The notes beneath the pieces were generated by a model that saw nothing but the letters and a program-made list of their open reading frames with translations, ran no database searches and was not told the DNA's origin. This document shows positions 12,627-20,430 of a DNA stretch of 64,000 nt, one piece after another; position 1 is the first letter of the stretch; each line of letters starts with the position of its first letter. The translations under genes were made by a program, and so were the position numbers. Origin of the DNA: Agrypnus murinus (lineage: Eukaryota; Arthropoda; Insecta; Coleoptera; Elateridae); NCBI GenBank assembly GCA_929113105.1, contig OV816025.1, positions 147,722,112 to 147,786,111 of the forward strand. Reading direction: 5' to 3'.

Positions 12627-12920
12627 GGATAGTGCAGCCGCGAAAACGCATTCCGTATCTGAGACCGTAAGGTGAAGGAAAACGCAAGTTGCCGGATTTC
12701 GTAGCTGATTCTTTATTGTCCCGCACTCCGAGGGTAGAAAATACGAGGTGTAACAATTTAATTTTCGAGTGTCGCTCGTGAGGTAATTTGGTAAAAATTG
12801 CAAGAATAGATATGTTCGGACATCTTTTAACCAATGCGCACATAAATCTCAAGCCGATGGAGCAATTTGTTAGTTGACTATTGCGAAAACAAAAATGGTC
12901 TACATGTCAACTTTGCCGTA

Positions 12921-13184
12921 AAAATGACTGATCTAAATCTGGAGCAGCGTGTTAATATTAAATTTTGTGTGAAAATAGGCAAAATTGCCACTGAAATTTT
13001 GCGGCTGTTGAAAATGGGTTATAGTGTGGATGCCCTAAAAGAATTGAGTGTCTTTAAGAGGCATAAAAGATTCAAAGATGGGCGAGAAGATGTGAACAAA
13101 GATCTCAGAAGTGGGTTGTCAACAACACAAGTAACTGGCACAAATGCGAACAGAGCGCAAGATTTGGTAAGATGTGACAGATGA
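12921..13184 (+). pseudogene. Mariner/SETMAR-type HTH_48 fragment
   Basis: The frame begins MTDLNLEQRVNIKFCVKIGK and continues with an ...RHKRFKDGREDV..D.RSG segment. This is the paired-like HTH of Mos1-type mariner transposases (usual form: VFRWhkRFkeGREdveDdpRSGrPst). The frame ends at 13184 and the DDD catalytic domain is absent, so the copy is truncated. Confidence 0.7.
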
Positions 13185-13204
13185 TGAAGTGTGAAATTAA
13201 TAGC

Positions 13205-14030
13205 CAACTGTGCTATTCAGAGTTGCTGACAAGATTTACTAGATTCTGTTTGGAGGAAAAGATCTTAATTGTGGCCTGACAAATGTATCATTAAAAATTA
13301 ATAAATTGCTAACTTTGGTTGTGAAATATCATACGAAGGAATTAAATCTCACCTTCAATTTTTTTTGCAGATAAACGCTACTGGTACCTAAACTTGTAGC
13401 TAGAAAATTAAGTCTGAGGACTAAGTCCTTAATTTTATATAAATTTTTAAAAACTGCGTTGCTGCAAAAAAATCATATTTTTGTGTGCCAAGCAAGTTTT
13501 TTTCGCAAAAATAGCATACGCTGCGTTACGAAAATAGCTGCCAAAAAAAAACTAAAAGATAATTAGCAACTATAACTCGGCAAATTAATTCTCTATTGGA
13601 GATTTCGTATGGATTGAGCCTACTTAATTTGCATGTAATATAAAAAATTCCATTCGTGCTCATCCGAGAGATTGAGTCGCCCAAAACGAAAAAAAAAAAC
13701 TTGAAAAGCCTATAAATACCTAAGATATTTTATTTAATTTATTTTATTTTAAAGGCAGAAGATTCAGAAGTCAGCCCTCAGACTTCACGTTTATCTAGAA
13801 ATACGTCCCCCTAAAAGCGGATTTTTTTTGCAAAAACAATCCGTACAATACTAGTATGTAAAAGACATGTCTTTTGAATAATAGTCAATACATAAATAAC
13901 GTATGTAATTCCGTCTATATTAAAATTTTTAAACTAGTCGCCGTTATTGAGTGTTAACTATGGGCATTAGTACTATTGACATTGAACACCTACAGCCACT
14001 ATAAAAAAGCAGTTACCAACATAGAATATT
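13205..14030. other. OR pseudogene intron 1, AT-rich
   Basis: No gene seen. The sequence is rich in A and T homopolymers. Confidence 0.4.
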
Positions 14031-14309
14031 ACTACATACCAGAAAATCCAGCTGTAGTGTAAAGAAATACGTCATTCAGGTCATCAGCATCATGTTTAAA
14101 TAACTCGAGAAAATCTAGTATTGGATACATAATAATAAAACCACAAACCATCATAATTGAATATATCTTATACTTCATAGTGTGATATGAGAATCTTGAA
14201 GACTTAACCAGGAGGGTCATATAAATAAAACAGATAAATATTCAGTTGCGTGCGGTGAGAATTTAGACTAGGGAAGCAACCACGATTTTAATTTTAATAT
14301 ACCTAGGTA

Positions 14310-14458
14310 CAGGCGCGGATTTACAGGGGGGATAATTCCCCCCCCCCCCAATTTAGAAATAAGTATACATAGAATAGAAACAAATAATGTTTCTTTAATT
14401 ATTATTTATTAAAACAATTATTTTTCCACCACAAAATAATTCTCTGGATCCGCCCCTG
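14310..14458. mobile_element. hAT-like MITE, 149 bp
   Basis: Imperfect inverted ends CAGGCGCGGATT and AATCC-like GGATCCGCCCCTG resemble hAT MITE termini of the CAGGGGCGGATCC type. They are flanked by the 7-bp direct repeat CTAGGTA at 14303-14309 and 14459-14465. A C-rich run occupies 14338-14350. There is no coding capacity. Confidence 0.6.
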
Positions 14459-14855
14459 CTAGGTACAATAAAAAACAGTGTTATAATTATTAAGCTTAAA
14501 AGTTTTTCAAAGAACTTTTACACTCTATACTTATGGAATTTGTTGACTATTATTCTTTATTTTAAAAAACTACTACTGCAACTCGATTTTCCGGTCTTTC
14601 TTAGCAAAATACCGATGAAGGTTTTAACTTTTGTTGTTTGAAAGTTCTGGTTTTGATCTGCCTTTCTTAATAATTCATAATTTCTCTCCAAAACTGTATG
14701 CAGAAAATTCTTTATTAATAATTTACAAACTGAAAAAAAATCGTCCCGATTCGGATGTATCGGAAGTACTCGAACCTACCACCGAAGCAGCTGAATTTGC
14801 AGTCGTGGCGATAATGCAATTTTAAATTTGCGTACAGACAAACTAAATATAATTA

Positions 14856-14861
14856 TCTGTC
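14856..14861. repeat. Polinton target-site duplication, left
   Basis: TCTGTC immediately outside the left TIR; identical to 28623-28628. Six bases is the duplication length produced by Polinton integrases. Confidence 0.95.
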
Positions 14862-15256
14862 AGTAGGGAAAAAAGGAGAGTTCTGGGACCACCCCCCACT
14901 CCTGACCTTGACCTTGAACCTATCTCTCTCTAACACATGGTGACCTTGAAACTATCTCTGTCACCTAAACGTGGCAACACCGCATTCTCAAGGTCACCAG
15001 TATGGCACCACCGCATTCTCAAGGTCAACAATATCGCAACACCGCATTCTCAAGGTCACCAATATGGCACCACCGCATTCTCAAGGTCACCAGTATGGCA
15101 CCACCGCATTATCAAGGCCATCAATATGGCAACACCGCATGCTCAAGGCCCTCAGTATGGCAACAATGTCTTGACCTTGAACTCAAGACCACTCTTCAAG
15201 GTCATCAAACACCATTCAAGGTCAAGCTTTAGATATATATAGCAGGTCGCATGTAT
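14862..15256. repeat. Polinton left terminal inverted repeat
   Basis: 395 bp, matching 28141-28622 in inverted orientation with scattered differences. It contains, from the outside inwards, a unique segment, a 31-bp tandem array (about 6.5 units, 14971-15172), three more TGACCTTGA-type sites and a short ATATATATA (15233-15241) just before the first gene. Confidence 0.95.
14903..15228. promoter_or_regulatory. Array of TCAAGGTCA nuclear-receptor half-sites in the TIR
   Basis: Ten copies of TCAAGGTCA or its complement TGACCTTGA can be counted: 14903, 14909 and 14941, one in each of the first four 31-bp units from 14971, then three near 15174-15228. A TCAAGGCCA variant is also present. This is the consensus of monomer-binding orphan nuclear receptors (NR5A/FTZ-F1, ERR, HR39). 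The mirror copy lies in the right TIR. The binding role is inferred from sequence only. Confidence 0.6.
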
Positions 15257-15268
15257 TGAAAATGCAAA

Positions 15269-15550
15269 ATGTGTGTAGAAGCGAGCTTGCAGAATACGTG
15301 CCTGACAGAACGAGTGTTATCATTTCGTAATTGGAAGGGTATACAAACCCCAAAATCTTTAGCTGAGGCCGGATTTGTGTATACGGGGCGTGAAGATAGA
15401 GTAGAATGTTTTTATTGCCGAGTGAACATTTTCAAATGGGAACCGTCGGATAGTCCAATCGTAGAACACCTGAAATGGTCACCACATTGCGTGTTTGCAA
15501 ACGTGTTAGCACCCATAAACGTTGAAAGCGGTAGAGACGTTTGCGGTTAA
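15269..15550 (+). CDS. Single BIR-domain (IAP-like) protein
   Basis: 93 aa. Residues about 17-80 form one baculoviral IAP repeat: LSFRNW near the start, LAEAGFVYTG, then the zinc ligands C47, C50, H67 and C74 with the canonical Cx2Cx16Hx6C spacing, and W57 and EH before the last ligands. BIR proteins bind caspases or IAP-binding motifs and can block host cell death; such genes are common viral cargo. There is no RING or second BIR, so it is much shorter than cellular IAPs. The first ATG (15262) is in another frame. The gene begins 12 bp inside the left TIR, whose TATA-like tract lies about 30 bp upstream. Function inferred from the domain. Confidence 0.8.
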   Translation: MCVEASLQNTCLTERVLSFRNWKGIQTPKSLAEAGFVYTGREDRVECFYCRVNIFKWEPSDSPIVEHLKWSPHCVFANVLAPINVESGRDVCG

Positions 15551-15585
15551 AAGAAGATACAGCATAGAATATAACACTAAGGAAG

Positions 15586-15978
15586 ATGTTACCAATCAAG
15601 GCGGTAATATTATTAGCAACCTTGTACGAGGGTGTAGTGTACGTTGCAAAACTTCCAGACACAACAGCAGCTTTTATTTCATACAACTTCAATACGAGTG
15701 TGTGGTATGGAATGCAACCGGTGACGTTGCAACACATGGGAATGTTTAAACACGAGGTCGGCAATAGAACGCAAGAAGTACGATTCAGGGTCAAATTCGT
15801 GTACCCAACATATACCATGGATAGTGAGTGGCAAACCCTCGGGAATAGTCCGGTAGAACAATGTAAAGTCAGCAGCGAAACGTGTTACGCTTCAGTGGCG
15901 ACCTTGGGCACCCTGTTAATCGCAGTAGTTGGTGTAAGCATGGGAACATATTGTATCGCTCGTTATCGTTACCACTAA
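15586..15978 (+). CDS. Small predicted type I membrane glycoprotein
   Basis: 130 aa, not recognised. A hydrophobic N-terminus (residues 5-20) could be a signal sequence. A 22-residue hydrophobic segment (about 103-125, ending IARYRYH) looks like a transmembrane anchor with a short basic tail. Two N-glycosylation sequons (N36-T-S, N60-R-T) and two Cys (93, 100) lie in the presumed ectodomain. It starts 36 bp after the BIR gene on the same strand. It could be an accessory surface protein of the element; no homologue comes to mind. Confidence 0.5.
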   Translation: MLPIKAVILLATLYEGVVYVAKLPDTTAAFISYNFNTSVWYGMQPVTLQHMGMFKHEVGNRTQEVRFRVKFVYPTYTMDSEWQTLGNSPVEQCKVSSETCYASVATLGTLLIAVVGVSMGTYCIARYRYH

Positions 15979-15984
15979 AGACTA

Positions 15985-16109
15985 TGACCTTGGCTCCCAC
16001 CCGCCAACTGAAACCATGACCTTGGATCCCACCCCTCGACTCAGACCATGACCTTGAATCCCACCCGTCAACTCAGTGTATATAAACGCATACGCAAGAA
16101 CACTTCAGT
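15985..16109 (+). promoter_or_regulatory. Promoter of the acidic-protein gene with TGACCTTG repeats
   Basis: Three direct repeats of about 35 bp, each starting ATGACCTTG followed by a CCCACCC box, precede TATATAAA at 16079-16086. An arthropod-type initiator TTCAGTA follows, with its A at 16107, about 26 bp downstream of the TATA. The nuclear-receptor half-site found in the TIR array is thus repeated here. The leader contains a second TTCAGCAGTACAGCATC copy just before the ATG at 16151. Confidence 0.65.
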
Positions 16110-16150
16110 AGTACAGCATCTACACAAGAACAATTCAGCAGTACAGCATC

Positions 16151-16546
16151 ATGAACGTGGTAGAGGCAACCGTTTTAGTAACATTCGATTTCGAGGACGA
16201 CGAGGATGAAATGCGAGACGAAGAATTATATGGTGGGAACGTCGAGAAAACTTTAGACCACCACAAAGAGGCATTCATTAAACGCGTCAAAGAGAAGAGT
16301 GTTCTTGAAGCTGGTTATCTGGTGTTTGCGCTAGTGACGTTTGCTTATTCCATGGACTTAAATGGGGAAAGGATATGGTTTGACGGAAAAAGTGGGACAG
16401 CGCCGAAACAATTGGAAGAACCGTTAGACGAATGGTACGATACAAATATAAAAATTCCCATCATGAGACGTATAGAGGAGTATAATTCCGATAAGTTGCA
16501 AACGGAACATTTGTGTCGTTTCACCATACTAATAGCGGAGAGTTAA
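16151..16546 (+). CDS. Acidic 131-aa protein, function unknown
   Basis: Not recognised. The N-terminal third is strongly acidic (FDFEDDEDEMRDEE). The rest is mixed, with no membrane segment or Cys cluster. A good TATA/initiator pair and a clean leader precede the ATG, which supports a real gene. A degenerate copy of its last 55 bp follows immediately. Confidence 0.5.
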   Translation: MNVVEATVLVTFDFEDDEDEMRDEELYGGNVEKTLDHHKEAFIKRVKEKSVLEAGYLVFALVTFAYSMDLNGERIWFDGKSGTAPKQLEEPLDEWYDTNIKIPIMRRIEEYNSDKLQTEHLCRFTILIAES

Positions 16547-16572
16547 AGTGCTGTTTATAGACTAGTATAAGC

Positions 16573-16632
16573 CGGATAAGTTTCGAACAGAACATTGGCG
16601 TCGTTTCACCATCTTAATAGCGGAGAGTTAAA
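16573..16632 (+). repeat. Partial duplicate of the 3' end of the acidic-protein gene
   Basis: A GATAAG...GAACATT..CGTCGTTTCACCAT...AATAGCGGAGAGTTAAAGTG stretch repeats the gene's final codons and stop (about 16490-16552) with substitutions. It shows local tandem duplication within the element. An AATAAA at 16821-16826 could end these transcripts. Confidence 0.7.
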
Positions 16633-17020
16633 GTGTTGTGTTGTTTATGTAAAGTCACAGAAACAGCCAGCGCATTATTTAGTGAAAAGTACGCCGAGGC
16701 TTAACTAATGTATTATTGAAATAATTGTACTCTGTAAACAAATACAAGATTGTAAATTGTAAAAGATAAATGTACTCTGTAAACAAATACAAGCTGGTAA
16801 ATTGCATATGCATTTAGTTAAATAAACCACGTATTTATCTTATTATATCGTTTCATTTAAGACCGATCTCCGTCTCTTCTAGAGATTAGTTTAACGATTA
16901 AATCAAAAGTGAAACTAAGATTTAAAAATGTCATACCATTTTAATTTCCATTAGATTCTTACTTAACTATGAAAGTATCCAGAGGAAAGATCAACACAAC
17001 CTCAAGGTAAGAACGACACC

Positions 17021-17540
17021 AGACAGTCAGGAATGTGCAAACAAAGAAATTCCACAGACATCGTTGAGAACAGATGAAACAAGGTCAAGGAGATTGTATT
17101 TACACAGAAAGGAGTGGCCAGACAGTCAGGAATGTGCAAACAAAGAAATTCCGCAGTCGTTGTTGAGAACAGACGAAACAAGGTCAACGAGATTGTATTT
17201 ACACAGAAAGGAGTGGCCAGACAGTCAGAAATGTGCAAACAAAGAAATTCCACAGACATTGTTGAGAACAGACGAAACAAGGTCAAGGAGATTGTATTTA
17301 CACATAAAGGAGTGGCCAGACAGGCACGAATGTGCAGGCAGAACAAAAGAAATTCCGCAGACGTTGTTATGTTTACAAAAAAATGTACACGAAAGGTCAA
17401 CACTACCTCAAGGGTAAGAACTACACCAGACAGTCAGAAATGTGCAGACGAGAACAAAGAAATTCCGCAGTCGTTGTTGAGAACAGACGACACAAGGCAA
17501 GGTCAACGAGATTGTATTTACACAGAAAGAAGTGGGGGCA
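17021..17540 (+). repeat. 99-bp tandem repeat upstream of the spliced gene
   Basis: Three 99-bp units (17021-17119, 17120-17218, 17219-17317) start AGACAGTCAG/AGACAGGCAC and contain AAGAAATTCC and CAAGGTCAA. They are followed by a diverged 110-bp unit and a fifth unit from 17428. The unit length is a multiple of three, so long frames run through it in more than one phase, but nothing looks protein-like. It lies just upstream of a TATA/initiator pair, and each good unit carries AAGGTCA, so an upstream enhancer is plausible. Confidence 0.75.
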
Positions 17541-17550
17541 CAGAAATATC

Positions 17551-17577
17551 TATAACTTCCAAGCTTCACCACTCAGT
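17551..17577 (+). promoter_or_regulatory. Core promoter of the spliced gene
   Basis: TATAA at 17551 and a CTCAGTT initiator (A at 17575) are 24 bp apart, the standard spacing. The ATG at 17601 follows 26 bp later. Confidence 0.5.
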
Positions 17578-17600
17578 TACATTTACAACAAGTTAGTGAA

Positions 17601-18540
17601 ATGAACAACGAAAGTGGAGTAGAAAGTGGAGTAGAGAGTTCGTCAACGGTTGATCGACCGGCTTCGAGAAACTCATCAATATGGAGTGAGGATACGGAGA
17701 TCCTCGTTGTGAACGACGTTGCGCAGGTAGAGGACCTGGAGGAGACGGAGGAGATGGAGGACGAGGTGGAAGACCAGGACAAGGTGGAAGACCAGGAGGA
17801 AACCATGGAAGTGCTGGTAACTAACTAAATAATTTAACAAAATTACTTTTAACAAAAATACTTTTAACAAAATTACTTTTAAATAAAATGAGGAAACGAT
17901 GCAAGTGCTGGTAACTAACTAAATAATTTAACAAAATTACTTTTGAATAAAACACATAGATATGAGACATATATTTTTATTTTAATGTTTATAGCCACAC
18001 ATTATCCTCTTTGCGAGGTCTCGGCCCGTTTTGGTACGGGGGAGATTTAGCACGGAGGTGCTATGTTGTGAGTGCCGCGAGCGGTACATCACAGTCCCTC
18101 GGGACTATGACGCAGTGCGGCACGCAGCCACACACCAAAAGTGTGAGGCATGCACATAACTGAGTTAGAATTAGTTTATTGTAATAAAATTACGTTTTAA
18201 TTTACCCCGTGTTTTGCAGGTGCAGCGCGAGTGTAAACAATCCCCAAAAAATCCCCCAAAAAAAATCCCCAAAAAGCGCGATCTCACCGTTGAGGACTAC
18301 CGTCAGGTTGTGGAAGATGGTGTTGTGCTCTTCCGAAAAATGTTTATATTCAAATCACGTTTACATGCTATGTACACAGAACTTCGGAATAAAGTAGCGT
18401 TATCACCAGCCGATAACAAACGTTACATTATTCCCGGGTCGCACAACACTTTAGCATGGGGACACCGCGATATTCATCCGGGGCGTGATAGTTATCAGAA
18501 TTTGGATCGTCTGTTAGAATTACTGCAAGCCGAAATGTAA
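17601..18540 (+). CDS. Spliced cargo gene, 178 aa, function unknown
   Basis: Exon 1 17601-17816 (72 codons; acidic, with a DEVEDQDKVEDQEE-type Glu/Asp-rich end) is followed by GTAACT. Exon 2 18220-18540 (106 codons plus stop) is preceded by TTTTGCAG. Both boundaries are phase 0. Exon 2 begins with a Lys/Pro-rich segment and then a mixed helical part. Without splicing, exon 1 ends after three more codons and exon 2 has no ATG near its start. The exon 1 end and donor are duplicated at about 17889-17960. The intron holds a hairpin row. AATAAA at 18715-18720 is a likely poly(A) signal. No family recognised. Confidence 0.55.
18025..18149 (+). ncRNA. Row of five short hairpins in the intron (candidate structured RNA)
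   Basis: Consecutive perfect or near-perfect stems: CCCGT/ACGGG (18025-18040); TAGCAC-GGAG-GTGCTA (18048-18063); GTGCCG-CGAG-CGGTAC (18072-18087), extended by TGTGA/TCACA to 18067-18093; AGTCC/GGACT (18093-18106); GCC-a-CACAC/GTGTG-a-GGC (18127-18149). The segment is clearly more GC-rich than its surroundings. Hammerhead core motifs were looked for and not seen. The call is structural only; it could also act as DNA. Confidence 0.4.
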
Positions 18541-18930
18541 TTTTGGAACTCGTTTGTTGGTAGAACCGACGGTACTGATTAGTATTATCGCAGAGGCCCC
18601 CGGCTACGTTGACAACAGCCTTTTCTTTGTTATGAATTATTGTAAATAGTATTTATGCTTTGTAGTTTATAACCGTATATATTTCATGTATTTATTATGA
18701 TATTGATTAATGTGAATAAATTATATACATCATACTCTGTGTTTCTGTAAAGGTAGAAGAAATAAAACACACTATTGATATCAAAAAGTGATTTATTATT
18801 GTTTACTGCTTACATAAAATGATAGTTATATATTAACATTGCAACACACTGCATGCACTATATACTTAATGCACTATATCACGTTCTGCTATATACGAGT
18901 TGTGGGTATTATCAAAGCCCAACCACTTCA
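18541..18930. terminator. Convergent 3' regions with poly(A) signals on both strands
   Basis: AATAAA at 18715-18720 (+) serves the spliced gene. TTTATT at 18792-18797 is AATAAA on the minus strand, placed to end the integrase-side transcripts. No coding sequence lies between. Confidence 0.6.
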
Positions 18931-19797
18931 CTAAAACTTGATCTCCCTTTTTTTTAACACCTTCTCTACTAAAAATACTTCAGGATGTTTAACCATCTGT
19001 AATTCCTCCGTGTAGAAGCCTCCACGTATCTCTTCCCCGTTCGTGTCTTCCAAGATATATGTTATGGGATTGGTTCGTTTAATCTTTTTAATTTGAAAGA
19101 TTTCGGTACTCCATGTGGGAGTATAACCTTTCGCAAACGCTTCCCGATGCTTGCTGATTCGCACGTGATCACCGACTGTGAATTTAGCACTTCGCAGGTC
19201 GGTGGTTTTCTGGAAATCGTAAACTGTTTGTAAAAGAATCTTGGCGTTGCTGTGGTTCACTTCGATGGGTTTGTAGCCGGTGTTGCGGTGTACGGTATCG
19301 TTGTATTGGTTAACAACCTTTGGTAATAACTGCAACCACTTATATGACCCTTGCATGGAAAATTCCTTCCACATCTTGTTTTTAAGAGTTCGGTTTACAC
19401 GTTCTACCGGACTTGCTTTCATACTAGAAAAGGTGCTGTAATGGTTGATGTTGAACGTTTGCATTAGCTTACGAAAATGCTGGTTGTAAAATTCCTTCCC
19501 CATATCCGTTTGTAAATTGTCGGGAGTACCTCCTGTTGATGTTAATAATTTTTTCATTGCTTTCGTGACGTCTTCACCTGTTTTTCGTTTAAGTGGACAC
19601 GCCCAAACACGCTTGCTAAACATATTCAACAATACTAAAATATATCGAAAACCTTTATTTATTTTAGCATAGGGAATCATTTCCACAAGATCGGCCATGT
19701 ACAAATCGTTCAGGTCTTTTATGATTACGCGTCTTCTTCGAAATCGTTTACGAGCAGGTTTATGCAATTCTTCAATTATTTGACGTTTTATACTCAT
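18931..19797 (-). CDS. int: Polinton integrase (retroviral-type, rve)
   Basis: 288 aa. Catalyses insertion of the element ends, producing the 6-bp duplication seen here. The RNase H-like core carries the acidic triad D36 (MADLVEM), D98 (LQTDMG) and E132 (SPVERVNRTLKNK), with 33 residues between the last two, matching arthropod Polinton integrases. A basic N-terminus (KPARKRFRRRR) precedes the core and an SH3/chromo-like C-terminal part (VGDHVRISK...YTEELQ) follows. As in many arthropod copies, no HHCC zinc domain is in this frame. Its ATG overlaps the stop of the upstream gene as ATGA (19794-19797), suggesting a shared transcript. All catalytic residues are intact. Confidence 0.93.
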   Translation of the reverse strand: MSIKRQIIEELHKPARKRFRRRRVIIKDLNDLYMADLVEMIPYAKINKGFRYILVLLNMFSKRVWACPLKRKTGEDVTKAMKKLLTSTGGTPDNLQTDMGKEFYNQHFRKLMQTFNINHYSTFSSMKASPVERVNRTLKNKMWKEFSMQGSYKWLQLLPKVVNQYNDTVHRNTGYKPIEVNHSNAKILLQTVYDFQKTTDLRSAKFTVGDHVRISKHREAFAKGYTPTWSTEIFQIKKIKRTNPITYILEDTNGEEIRGGFYTEELQMVKHPEVFLVEKVLKKREIKF

Positions 19798-20186
19798 TTA
19801 GAAAATGCTGGAACACTAATAACAGCTTCAAAAATAAATATGTCCTTTGATCCAGGCTTCTTCACCTTAAACTTATCCCCTTTCTTCAATGACACTTCGA
19901 TGAGTGATTCGGCATCGTATAACGTATCGTTTAAAAAGATTTGCGCATCTGTGGGATAGTATTTGATTTGTTTAATGATACCTTTTGTTAGAGGAACGAC
20001 ATACTCGAAGTTGGTGGAGTTCAAAAGTGCATAACCGTTTTCATGGTTGTATATTCCCATCATATACAACATTGTCTCGTAGTGTAAATTAGACACGTCT
20101 TCTAAAAAGAATACTTTTGCACGAGCGTCGAGTTTAACTCGGACAGGAGTTTTATGAAGATGTTTACCGAACTTATCCAGAGTCAT
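19794..20186 (-). CDS. Conserved 130-aa Polinton-associated protein, function unknown
   Basis: Begins MTLDKFGKHLH; I associate small proteins of this kind with the integrase neighbourhood of arthropod Polintons, but no domain is known to me. Predicted soluble and mostly beta. It ends in the ATGA overlap with integrase. A shortened, decayed copy of its two ends lies just upstream at 20221-20377. Confidence 0.65.
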   Translation of the reverse strand: MTLDKFGKHLHKTPVRVKLDARAKVFFLEDVSNLHYETMLYMMGIYNHENGYALLNSTNFEYVVPLTKGIIKQIKYYPTDAQIFLNDTLYDAESLIEVSLKKGDKFKVKKPGSKDIFIFEAVISVPAFSK

Positions 20187-20220
20187 CGTCGTGAGGTACT
20201 GACGATATATGATGATATGG

Positions 20221-20377
20221 CTGACTAATAACAGCTTCGAAGTAAAATGGGACGGCTGTAGACGGATATAGCATCATTGTTGTGTACCTTACATTTGGTA
20301 TATCGTCTAATAGGTACACTTTCGAACGAGTGTCGAGGGGTTTTGTGAAGATGTTTACCGAATTTATTGAGCGTCAT
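20221..20377 (-). pseudogene. Internally deleted duplicate of the 130-aa gene
   Basis: Read on the minus strand from 20377 it starts MTLNKFGKHLHKTP, like the intact neighbour, then loses the frame. Near 20221-20240 it resumes the neighbour's 3' sequence (CTAATAACAGCTTCGAAG against CTAATAACAGCTTCAAAA). The middle is missing. Confidence 0.7.
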
Positions 20378-20430
20378 GATTGCACTAACGTTAGCAATAT
20401 TATGAAACGGATCGATACGCGTGTGATGAT

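Larger units (their letters stand above)
10357..14220 (-). pseudogene. Odorant receptor (7tm_6) pseudogene
   Basis: Exons recognised by homology to the intact paralogue at 32700-63356 and by splice sites: exon 1 14220-14040 (donor GTATGT, phase 1), exon 2 11842-11674, exon 3 11343-11032 (104 codons), exon 4 10973-10763, exon 5 10614-10357. Exon 5 carries the OR signature FCYWGEQ...AYESHFVGTDVRFQKDL. Lesions: exon 2 is out of frame; exon 4 is one base out of frame at an eight-A run (10941-10948); exon 5 has an in-frame TAA at 10417-10419 just after RRS; exon 2 and part of exon 3 are duplicated. The final exon was not found. Intron 1 contains Penelope-like and mariner fragments. In life an OR would be a ligand-gated channel subunit in olfactory neuron membranes; this copy cannot make one. 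Confidence 0.85.

Noticed and set aside
16151..16546. Possibility that this or another cargo gene is a replacement replicase
   Set aside because: No Walker, HUH, polymerase or helicase motif is visible in any left-end protein.
17064..17604. Long plus-strand frames over the 99-bp repeats, and the complementary Cys-rich minus frame
   Set aside because: They exist because the unit length is a multiple of three; translation is a periodic low-information text in several frames, and a promoter lies directly downstream.
18000..18150. Hammerhead or tRNA identity for the hairpin row
   Set aside because: The CTGATGA...GAAA core and tRNA A/B boxes are not present.
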